A stretch of 64,000 bases of DNA from JAAYDS01 sp012729155 (GTDB lineage Bacteria > Chloroflexota > Anaerolineae > UBA1429), in the NCBI GenBank assembly GCA_036774405.1, contig DAIPBO010000001.1, forward strand, positions 62,001 through 126,000. Direction: 5' to 3'. The notes under the pieces were generated by a model, which did not search any database, had not been told where the DNA came from, and saw nothing but the letters and a program-made list of their open reading frames with translations. Positions 8,680 to 15,764 of the stretch are shown here, piece after piece; within the stretch, counting starts at the first letter, position 1; every line of letters starts with the position of its first letter. The position numbers were made by a program, and so were the translations under genes.

Positions 8680-9891
8680 CTACCCCCTCTCGACAGGACG
8701 AACAAGCATGAGTTCGCGTTGGGGGGGCCAGAACCATTCGGCGCCCTGGGCGGTGATGAGCGCCTCTTCCTCGAGGCCGAAATAGCCCAGCTCACAAGTG
8801 ATGCCCAGCTCGAGGGTGAGCAGCTGCCCCTCCTCTAGCGGCGTATGCGCCTGCTGGCCATACGATGGCCACGGCGGCGCCAGCATGGCGATGCCACCAT
8901 CATGAGCATAGGTGCCGACATTGTGACCCAGCGCGTGCAAATACTCGGGATAGCCCCGCTCGGTGAGGTAACGCCGCGCAGCCGCATCTACCTCTTTGCC
9001 AGGGATGCCCGGCCGCAGCGCGTTAAACCCTGCCTGTATGGCGCCCACGACCGCTTCGAACGGCTCCATGACGTCAGCAGGCGGCGCCGTCTCACCAGGG
9101 CGCAGCAGGTACCACATGCGCTGCTGATCGGACGAGTAGCCATTGAGTTTGACGCCAAAGTCGACATTGAGGATATCGCCCGGCTGGATGATCACATCGG
9201 GCAGCGGGCCCACATGGCCTCGGCCCGTGTGAGGGCCCGCGTTCATGTTGGGGCACATGGCCGCCTCCCATGAGGGGCCAACGCCGAGCTCTGCCATGCG
9301 CTCGCGGAAAACGCCCGCCATCTCGGTTTCTGATAGGCCCGCTCTCAAGCGGGCGCCAAAGTAGTCGAACACATCTTGCGCCAGACGGCAAGCCTCACGG
9401 CAACGGTCCAGCTCGGCGGGCAGTTTGCGTTGGCGCAACCGCCCGATGAGTCCTTCGGCGCTCACGAGACACGTCGCACAGGGTGTGCCCGCCAGCATGG
9501 CCTCGAGCCTCAAGAACAACCCGTGAGACAGGCCATCGGCGGCCACGTTGTCGCTCGAATAGTTGAGGGCGATGCTCTTGGGGGCGAGCGTTTCCAGGAT
9601 GGCGGGCAGCGTCTCCTCGACCACCTTGGTAAAGGGAACCACCTGCGTAAACAGCCCCGATCGCTCTAGAGTGGGCACATCGTGAACCACAGCCGTGGCG
9701 ATGCGCTGCCCGTCAGCGGTGATCACGAATGCCGCCGGCCAGATCACCGCGAAATCCCACAGCAGCGCGGTGACAGGGTCAGGGTTGAGGGCTGTCTCGC
9801 GGACATAGATCAGCCAGGCATCGATACCGAGCTCGCGCAAGATGCCCGAGGCCTGTTCGAGTTTGCCCAGGTGCAGCATGTTGTCACTCAT
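8680..9891 (-). CDS. M24-family peptidase (Xaa-Pro dipeptidase/aminopeptidase type), copy 2
   Basis: 403 residues with the same two-domain layout as the M24 gene at 3523. The metal ligands are complete: Asp244, Asp255, His323 (HALGH), Glu361 and Glu374. The start ATG overlaps the stop of the M20 gene (ATGA), so the two are translationally coupled. The gene ends about 160 bases before the binding-protein start. It is probably a cytoplasmic X-Pro-type peptidase or a related C-N hydrolase acting on the same imported substrate; paralogy to copy 1 suggests an ancestral duplication within this locus. Confidence 0.9.
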   Translation of the reverse strand: MSDNMLHLGKLEQASGILRELGIDAWLIYVRETALNPDPVTALLWDFAVIWPAAFVITADGQRIATAVVHDVPTLERSGLFTQVVPFTKVVEETLPAILETLAPKSIALNYSSDNVAADGLSHGLFLRLEAMLAGTPCATCLVSAEGLIGRLRQRKLPAELDRCREACRLAQDVFDYFGARLRAGLSETEMAGVFRERMAELGVGPSWEAAMCPNMNAGPHTGRGHVGPLPDVIIQPGDILNVDFGVKLNGYSSDQQRMWYLLRPGETAPPADVMEPFEAVVGAIQAGFNALRPGIPGKEVDAAARRYLTERGYPEYLHALGHNVGTYAHDGGIAMLAPPWPSYGQQAHTPLEEGQLLTLELGITCELGYFGLEEEALITAQGAEWFWPPQRELMLVRPVERG

Positions 9892-11069
9892 TGTGCGCGC
9901 TCCGCCAGCCGTAACGCTGTGGCGGCCATCACGGCCACGCCCAGCACCAGGCCCTGTTCGTCGAGGTCAAAGGTTTCACTGTGGTGGGGGCGCAACGGTC
10001 CTGGCAAAGCCACACCTGTCTGGAACATGGCTCCCGGCACCGCTGCGGCCATCAGGCTGAAATCCTCGGCGCCCATCGAGGGCTCCATCGATCCCACAGC
10101 GCCTTCGCCGGCCAGCTCACGGGCAACTTGCACAATGGTCTCGGCAACAACGGCATTGTTGTGTGTGGCGGGGTAACCGCCGTCGATGCGCAGTGTATAG
10201 TCGCCGCCCAGCGCGCGCGCCACGCTCAGAGCACGGTCGAGCTCGCTCCAAAGCAGATCGCGCACGGCGGGGCTATAGGCGCGCAACGTGCCGGCCAGCG
10301 TCACCCTCTCAGGGATGACATTGCCGGCCAGGCCGCTGTGCACCGCACCGATGGTCACCACCGCTGGCTCTTGTGGTTTGACGCGTCGCGCCACGATGCC
10401 CTGCACAGCAGGAATCACCTGCCCCAGCAGAAAAATCGGATCGATGCTCTGATGGGGGTAGGCTCCGTGGGCGCCGCGGCCTGTAATGGTCGCCTCAAAG
10501 GCGTCGGCCGACGCCATGATGTACCCTGGTGAGATGCGAATCTGGCCCACAGGCACGTCGCTGTGGACGTGCTGGCCGATGACATAGTCGAGGCCTTCTA
10601 GGGCGCCCTCTTCGAGCATGCGCATGGCGCCGCTCTTTCCGTCGGCGTCCTGGTTCTCTTCGCTGGGCTGCAACAGAAAGCGAAACTCGGCGGCAGGGCG
10701 GTCTGTCAGCTCGGCCAGCAGCCGCGCAGCGCCCAGCACAACGGTCATGTTGCCATCATGGCCGCAGGCGTGCATCACTCCCTCGCGCCGCGAGGTATGC
10801 GGCATGTCGTTGGCTTCGACGATGGGGAGCGCGTCCATATCGCCCCGCAAGCCAATGGCTGGCCGGCCTGTGCCCAAGGCGCCTACCAAGCCGGTCTTGG
10901 CCACACCAGTGCGCACTTTGACACCCACGGCCTCAAGCGTGCTCGCGAGGTAGGCGGCTGTCTCATGTTCCTGAAACCCCAGCTCTGCCCGCTGATGCAG
11001 GTCTCGTCGCCACCGAAGCAGCTCGGGTGCCAGGGCCTGGGCCCGCGCCATCAATTGTGCAGGTTGCAT
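9888..11069 (-). CDS. M20-family amidohydrolase (hippurate/IAA-amino-acid hydrolase type)
   Basis: 393 residues from ATG 11069, which follows an AGGGAGA site; an upstream in-frame start at 11102 has none. The two-metal site is recognisable: Cys102 and His104 in HACGHD, Glu137/138 in PSEEN, the His of GQHVH and the Glu of MGAEDF. A dimerisation lid lies between about residues 185 and 300. The family hydrolyses N-acyl or N-aminoacyl amino acids in the cytoplasm. It is the first gene of the nine-gene run and is coupled to M24 copy 2 by a 4-base ATGA overlap, which supports a role in amide or peptide catabolism. Confidence 0.9.
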   Translation of the reverse strand: MQPAQLMARAQALAPELLRWRRDLHQRAELGFQEHETAAYLASTLEAVGVKVRTGVAKTGLVGALGTGRPAIGLRGDMDALPIVEANDMPHTSRREGVMHACGHDGNMTVVLGAARLLAELTDRPAAEFRFLLQPSEENQDADGKSGAMRMLEEGALEGLDYVIGQHVHSDVPVGQIRISPGYIMASADAFEATITGRGAHGAYPHQSIDPIFLLGQVIPAVQGIVARRVKPQEPAVVTIGAVHSGLAGNVIPERVTLAGTLRAYSPAVRDLLWSELDRALSVARALGGDYTLRIDGGYPATHNNAVVAETIVQVARELAGEGAVGSMEPSMGAEDFSLMAAAVPGAMFQTGVALPGPLRPHHSETFDLDEQGLVLGVAVMAATALRLAERAQ

Positions 11070-11120
11070 ATCTCTCCCTGTCTGCAGTGGTCTGATGACC
11101 ATCAGAAGGATACAAAGAGA

Positions 11121-11144
11121 ACAGGCCCCTCAGATGGGGCCTGT
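11121..11144 (-). terminator. Rho-independent terminator
   Basis: ACAGGCCCC pairs with GGGGCCTGT (9 bp, 6-base loop). On the minus strand the stem is followed by TCTCTTTGT. It lies between the DegV gene and the M20 gene and would separate their transcripts. Confidence 0.7.
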
Positions 11145-11371
11145 GCCACGCAGAGGATCCAGCCAGTGACCGCCATCCGAACCGCTGCTTTGCGGCGCAC
11201 AGGCGCTGGTTGTGGCCTGTGGGGCTTGCGCTGTCACTGCGCTACTTGGTCACCGTCAGCAACCGTGGCGCGGCGTTGACGATGACCGATGGGGTCAGTC
11301 TAGCGGATTGCAGAGGGGGCGTCAAGTTGCGGCGCACAGCTACAGCCAGTTGCCTCCGCGCTTTGGCCGTT
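11145..11371. other. Non-coding stretch, nothing recognised
   Basis: This is the interval between the terminator and the DegV stop codon. Open frames here are only extensions of frames opposite the DegV gene. I found no ribosome site, RNA fold or repeat that I could defend. A long 3' untranslated region of the DegV mRNA is the simplest reading. Confidence 0.5.
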
Positions 11372-12226
11372 TCAGGCTGGCGCAACGAACGAGACACCCA
11401 CCATCCCCGAGCCGGTGTGCACCGAAAGGCCTGGCATAAGCTCGCAGATCAGGATGCTCTCGGGGCAGTTGAGGCTGGCGCGCAGCTCGGCTTCGAACTC
11501 GCGCGCATCGTCAGCGGCGGCGGCATGCAGCACGGCCATCTGGGCTGGACAGCCACCGTTGAGCCGCTCGCTGGCCAGCTCGATGACGCGCGCCCACGAG
11601 CGTTTGCGGGTGCGCGACTTTTCGAGGAGATCGAGTTTCCCGTTGCGCACCGTGAGGATGGGGCGGATGTTGAGCACCGTGCCCGCCATGGCGGCGAACT
11701 GACTCACGCGCCCCCCCAGGGCCAGATACTTGAGTGTGGCAAGGGCTCCGAACAGATGGGCATGCGCGCTGGTCTCCATAGCGGCGGCCAGTGCCTGTTC
11801 AACCGAGGCGCCCTGCGCGGCTGCCCTGGCAGCAGCCAATACCATGAACCCCTGGCCCATGGAGATCTGCCGCGTGTCTACCACGGTGATGTTGCGCCCA
11901 CTGAACTCGCTGGCGGCGAGTTGTGCGGCCTGGCAGGTGCCACTCACCTCTGATGAGATATTGAGGCAAAGAATACCGTCGGCCCCACCTGCCAGCGCCG
12001 CCTCAAAGGCAGCGGCAAACTCGCCGGGCGAGGGCGCGGCCGTCTGCGGCAGGCTGCCTTCGCGGTCGATGCGGGCGAACAGGGTCGTAGCGTCGATGTC
12101 GTAGCCATCGCGAAAGGTCTCGTTGCCAAAGCGAATGCTGATAGGCACCTGCACGATGCCGTGCTGCTCTGCCACGTCAAAGGGCAGGCTGCTGTCAGTG
12201 TCGGTGATCACGGCGATCCTGGGCAT
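11372..12226 (-). CDS. DegV-family fatty-acid-binding protein
   Basis: 284 residues. The N-terminus VITDTDSSLPFDVAEQHGI is the DegV signature, followed by the PQTAAPSPGEF segment and the SSEVSGTCQAAQ lipid-head-group loop. DegV proteins bind long-chain fatty acids for FakA-type acyl kinases; some act in trafficking. No fakA is present in the window. GAGGG lies before the ATG. It is a single minus-strand gene, with a terminator about 230 bases downstream and the methyltransferase gene ending 75 bases upstream. Confidence 0.9.
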   Translation of the reverse strand: MPRIAVITDTDSSLPFDVAEQHGIVQVPISIRFGNETFRDGYDIDATTLFARIDREGSLPQTAAPSPGEFAAAFEAALAGGADGILCLNISSEVSGTCQAAQLAASEFSGRNITVVDTRQISMGQGFMVLAAARAAAQGASVEQALAAAMETSAHAHLFGALATLKYLALGGRVSQFAAMAGTVLNIRPILTVRNGKLDLLEKSRTRKRSWARVIELASERLNGGCPAQMAVLHAAAADDAREFEAELRASLNCPESILICELMPGLSVHTGSGMVGVSFVAPA

Positions 12227-12300
12227 GGTTTTCCCTCGCCTAACGTGTTATCGAGCTGTATATCCTAACACGCCGCACTGCGTCGGGTTACGACAGGGCT

Positions 12301-13077
12301 CTAGGCCCTTCGTGCCACCACGATGTCTCGCGGTGTTTCGACGGTTGGCTCCAACGCCATCTCTCGCCCGTAAAAGCCCAGTGGCTCCAGGCCGGCTGTG
12401 GACAACATGCGGCGCATTTCGGGCACGGTGTGGCAGCGGATGCGCTCGTCGGCAGTATAGTAGCCCGGCTCGGACGAGGGGCGTAGCATCGTGCCGTCGT
12501 CCTGGATGATGGCAATCCATCCGCAGCTGGTGCTGGTCTCATAGTCGAACCAGTCCTCAGTCAGCTGCAACCCCTGCCTGACGCGTCGCCAGGAGCGCTC
12601 GCGCCGTGGCCTGGCGGGCGGGCATAGATACATGATGAACGCCCTGCCGCCCGGCTTGAGGGCACGTGTGATCTTGCATAGCAGCGCCTGGTCGCCCTCA
12701 TCGCCAAAGAACCCGAACGAGCCCGACAGCACCAGCACGGCATCGAACTCGCCGTTAAAGGCGATCTCGCGCATGTCGTCGCAGATGAACTCACCACGCA
12801 GCCCCTCACGCTCAGAGCGCTCACGGGCATAGGCCACCAGCGGCGGCGCGATGTCGAGGCCCAGGACGTCATACTCTCTCGCGGCGAACAACGCCGCCTG
12901 GTCGCCGCCGCCGCAGCCCAGGTCGAGCAGGCGCATGCCGGGTTGCAGCTCGCAGGTCTGCTCGATAAAGGCTACCAGTTGCGCATCCCAGTCAGAGATG
13001 CCAGGAATGGCGTGGCGATGCTCTATTCGCCAGTAGTAGGCCCAAAAGTCGCCCCAGCTTTGCTCGATCACGCGCAT
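12301..13077 (-). CDS. Class I SAM-dependent methyltransferase
   Basis: 258 residues with a Rossmann SAM-binding core. Motif I is LLDLGCGGGDQAALFA, followed by the acidic end of strand 2 (LGLDIAPP), then CDDMREIAF and the motif IV region VLSGSFGFF. The acceptor is unknown; the fold type covers small molecules and proteins. GGAGG lies before the ATG, inside the last codons of the sialidase-like gene, which it overlaps by 10 bases, so the two are probably co-translated. Confidence 0.85.
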   Translation of the reverse strand: MRVIEQSWGDFWAYYWRIEHRHAIPGISDWDAQLVAFIEQTCELQPGMRLLDLGCGGGDQAALFAAREYDVLGLDIAPPLVAYARERSEREGLRGEFICDDMREIAFNGEFDAVLVLSGSFGFFGDEGDQALLCKITRALKPGGRAFIMYLCPPARPRRERSWRRVRQGLQLTEDWFDYETSTSCGWIAIIQDDGTMLRPSSEPGYYTADERIRCHTVPEMRRMLSTAGLEPLGFYGREMALEPTVETPRDIVVARRA

Positions 13078-14186
13078 GAACTCGCCTCCAGCCAGCCCAG
13101 TGGCACGTGCAACAGAGTGAGTGCCGCCATGGTAAAGCGCTCATCGGGCGCCAGGCCGCGCTCATAAAGGCAGAGCACGGCATCAACACGCTGTACAGCC
13201 AGGTCAGCATAGCCAGCAAGGCCTCTATCGAGTGTGCACGCCACAGGCCAGGTGGAGCCCTCGTCGTATGATGCCCGCAGTGTCAGGTTGCTGCGAGAGT
13301 GAGCCTCTTGCCCGAGGGCGCTTGCGTCGGGGCTGACGAACAACAAGCACCCCGGCCTGTCATCGGTCGGCAGGCTGTGGCGTACCATGCTGGCAAAGCA
13401 GCGCGGTTCATACAACGCCTCATCGAACCCAGGGGGCGACCAGTGCTCGCCGCCGTCGTCACTCAGAGCGACGGCCCGTTGTCGCCGCTCGCTCAGGTGG
13501 CGCATGTTCAGCAGCAGGCCGCCGTCGGCCAGCTCGACCACCGTCGCCTCATTGCAGTTGGGGATCGTATCTGCCACCAGTCTGCCCACTTGCCAACTCT
13601 GGCCATGGTCGTCAGAGTAGATGGTGGCCGTGCGGCTGGGCTGATGCGCCTGGGTGTGCGACAGCGATACCCAGATGGGTGCCAGCAGCCTGCCGCTGGT
13701 CAGTTGGATGCCATGGCCGGGACCAACGGCCACAACGCCCCAGTCATACTGGGCGCGCAGTGGCTCGAGCGCCGCGGTGATCTCGACCGGCGCCCCCCAG
13801 GTGTGCCCGTCATCTTGGCTGATGCGTTGATACACGCGGCCATAGCTGTGGCAATAGAGCAGGTGCACTCGCCCGGCCTGCCTGTCGGCCAGACAGACCG
13901 GGTTGTTGCAGGGCCCGGGCCCATGCTCGCGCCACGACGCCAGGCGCTGGGCTGCGCCCCAGGTGTGGCCGCCATCGTCGCTGCGTCGCAGCAAGATATC
14001 GCTGTTGGCCCAGTCGTTACCATCGCCGCGCCTGGCCTCGCAATAGGCTAACAGCGCGCCCTGCGGTGTTACGCATAGCCCGGGGATACGGTGATGCCAG
14101 TAGCCGCCCTGGCGAGCAACAAACAGGTCGTGGGCCTCGGGGTCGCCTGGCGCCAACCGTGCCTCTCCCAGACGAATGATTAGCAC
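13068..14186 (-). CDS. Sialidase-like BNR-repeat protein
   Basis: 372 residues starting at GTG 14186. At least five Asp-box motifs (S-x-D-x-G-x-x-W) are visible, such as SDDGGHTWG, SQDDGHTWG, SDDHGQSW, SDDGGEHW and YDEGSTW, the mark of a six-bladed exo-sialidase propeller. There is no signal peptide, so either the protein is cytoplasmic or the true start lies elsewhere. Sialidase activity would need an Arg triad that I cannot assign confidently, so it may act on another sugar. It overlaps the methyltransferase downstream and begins nine bases after the nitroreductase stop. Confidence 0.8.
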   Translation of the reverse strand: MLIIRLGEARLAPGDPEAHDLFVARQGGYWHHRIPGLCVTPQGALLAYCEARRGDGNDWANSDILLRRSDDGGHTWGAAQRLASWREHGPGPCNNPVCLADRQAGRVHLLYCHSYGRVYQRISQDDGHTWGAPVEITAALEPLRAQYDWGVVAVGPGHGIQLTSGRLLAPIWVSLSHTQAHQPSRTATIYSDDHGQSWQVGRLVADTIPNCNEATVVELADGGLLLNMRHLSERRQRAVALSDDGGEHWSPPGFDEALYEPRCFASMVRHSLPTDDRPGCLLFVSPDASALGQEAHSRSNLTLRASYDEGSTWPVACTLDRGLAGYADLAVQRVDAVLCLYERGLAPDERFTMAALTLLHVPLGWLEASSCA

Positions 14187-14195
14187 GCACCAGCC

Positions 14196-14711
14196 TTACC
14201 AGCGATCATGGTGCACGATCTGGTCCAGTGGCTTGCGCAAGCGGGGCGGTTTGCGTGCCTCGCTCGAGGGATAGCCAAGCGGCGTCATGGCCACGGGCTC
14301 GACGCCCTCGGGCAGCCCGAACTCTTCGCGCGCCGCGGCCGGGTCAAAGGCGCCGATCCAGCAGGTGCCCAGTCCCTCGGCCGTGGCCGCCAGCACCAAC
14401 GTCTGAAAGGCGATGGCTGCATCGACGTCGGCATAGTTCTTGCCGTCAGAGCGCACCCAGGCGTTGCCGGGCACGGTGCAAACAACGGCCACATATGGGG
14501 CGGCCGTGAACCAGGCACGACCATAGACGCGCTTGAGCGCTTCCTCGCGACCGGCCGTCTTGACGAGCAAGAGGCCTAACGACTGGCGGTTGGCGGCTGT
14601 GGGCGCGGCGTTGAACGCTGCCGCAATGCGGTCCAGGGCTTCTGCCGGCACCTCACGGCTGGCATAACTGCGTACGCTGTAGCGGGTCTCTAGGATGTCA
14701 TACAGGTCCAC
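14196..14711 (-). CDS. Nitroreductase-family FMN oxidoreductase
   Basis: 171 residues from GTG 14711, with AAAGGAAG five bases upstream. The N-terminal RYSVRSYASREV matches the FMN-phosphate site of the nitroreductase family. A central FQTLVLAATAEGLGTCWIG helix and an LGYPSSEARKP ending fit a short family member. Such enzymes reduce nitro groups, quinones or related electrophiles with NAD(P)H. It is followed closely by the sialidase-like gene on the same strand. Confidence 0.87.
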   Translation of the reverse strand: MDLYDILETRYSVRSYASREVPAEALDRIAAAFNAAPTAANRQSLGLLLVKTAGREEALKRVYGRAWFTAAPYVAVVCTVPGNAWVRSDGKNYADVDAAIAFQTLVLAATAEGLGTCWIGAFDPAAAREEFGLPEGVEPVAMTPLGYPSSEARKPPRLRKPLDQIVHHDRW

Positions 14712-14764
14712 GATGTCTTCCTTTCGGCATGTCTGAAGCTACTTTTGACACGATAGCCACTGGC

Positions 14765-15298
14765 TCATAGTGGAATCTCAAGGTGAATATCAAGGGGTTC
14801 GAGCGCCATGAGTTCAGCGTCCACCTCGTGGGCCAGGCGCGCCCCCTGGCCATGATAAAAGGCCAACGCCGAACTAAGCGGTGTCGCCGAGATGTAGAGG
14901 TAGCGCGCGCCCCGCTCTCGAGCCGCTGCCATACACTGCGCCATCAGCTGTGCGGCGATGCCCCGGCGGCGATAGGCCCGGTCGACCAACAGGAAACAGA
15001 GCTGGATGGTATCATGCTGGCTGCCGCGCAGCCGTGTGCCTACCTCGGCAACGCCGACCAGCTCATCGCCCGCAGACGCGCCGTACAAGATGGCCCCATC
15101 GTCGAGATGCCCGCCAATCATCTGCAGCGTAGACTCTAGCCATTCGCCCGACCACTGCGGAATCTGGATGATACGCTCGTCGGCCACCAGCTCGCCGTCA
15201 CGGAGCGCATACTCGGCCGAAACGGTCTCGCTGCGGTCGAGCGCCGCGATGCGTGGATGCCAGCTGGCATCTAGCACACGGTAGGCGATCTCGTCCAT
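14765..15298 (-). CDS. GNAT-family N-acetyltransferase
   Basis: 177 residues from ATG 15298, with GGAGGTGA just upstream inside the end of the VOC gene; a longer in-frame start to 15358 would lie within that gene. The acetyl-CoA P-loop is VDRAYRRRGIAAQLM. The C-terminal strand is typical (YLYISATPLSSALAFYHGQGARL). It transfers an acetyl group to an unknown amine. It is probably co-transcribed with the upstream VOC gene. Confidence 0.85.
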   Translation of the reverse strand: MDEIAYRVLDASWHPRIAALDRSETVSAEYALRDGELVADERIIQIPQWSGEWLESTLQMIGGHLDDGAILYGASAGDELVGVAEVGTRLRGSQHDTIQLCFLLVDRAYRRRGIAAQLMAQCMAAARERGARYLYISATPLSSALAFYHGQGARLAHEVDAELMALEPLDIHLEIPL

Positions 15299-15303
15299 GG
15301 CGC

Positions 15304-15753
15304 TCACCTCCAGTGTTGCAGCTCGATCACGTTGCCTTCCGGATCGGCCGCGTAGCAAAAACGCAACCGGCCCGCGCCTACGATGGTAGTCTCGACCATG
15401 CTGCCCACCAGCTGGCCACCTGCAGCAATCACAGCGGCCGCACCAGCATCGACATCATCCACGCAAAAGGCCAGATGTGCAAGCCCGGGCTGGTTCACGC
15501 CGCGCGCTGGCCGAGGCAGCTCGTGGCTGTAGGCAAAGATCTCGAGAGTGGGGCCGTCATCACCCCAGCCGGGCAGGCGCAGATGTACGCCCTGTACGCG
15601 TACATCGTCAATGCCCGTAGCGGCAGAGAACCAGTCGCCATGTAGATCGCGCTCCGGCGGCATAGGCGTGCAGCCAAGCGCCTGGCAGTAGAAAGCAGCC
15701 AGGCGGCGCCAGTCGCGGGCCACGATGTTGGTGTGTACGTAGCGGATCGGCAT
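15304..15753 (-). CDS. VOC-family (glyoxalase/bleomycin resistance type) protein
   Basis: 149 residues with two beta-alpha-beta-beta-beta modules. It starts with MPIRYVHTNIVARDWRRLAAFY, the glyoxalase-like first strand with a candidate metal His, and has LAHLAFCVDDVDA in the second half and DPEGNVIELQ at the end (candidate Glu ligand). The metal-dependent activity is unknown. AAGGAG precedes the ATG. The stop is six bases before the GNAT start, so the pair is coupled. Confidence 0.87.
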   Translation of the reverse strand: MPIRYVHTNIVARDWRRLAAFYCQALGCTPMPPERDLHGDWFSAATGIDDVRVQGVHLRLPGWGDDGPTLEIFAYSHELPRPARGVNQPGLAHLAFCVDDVDAGAAAVIAAGGQLVGSMVETTIVGAGRLRFCYAADPEGNVIELQHWR

Positions 15754-15764
15754 CGTTGCGCTCC

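Noticed and set aside
11210..11953. A 247-codon plus-strand frame over the DegV gene
   Set aside because: Antisense shadow of DegV; the DegV signature on the other strand is unambiguous.
14744..14775. TTGACA followed by a CATAGT-like box on the plus strand
   Set aside because: It would drive transcription into the 3' end of a minus-strand GNAT gene, and no plus-strand gene follows. Taken as chance.
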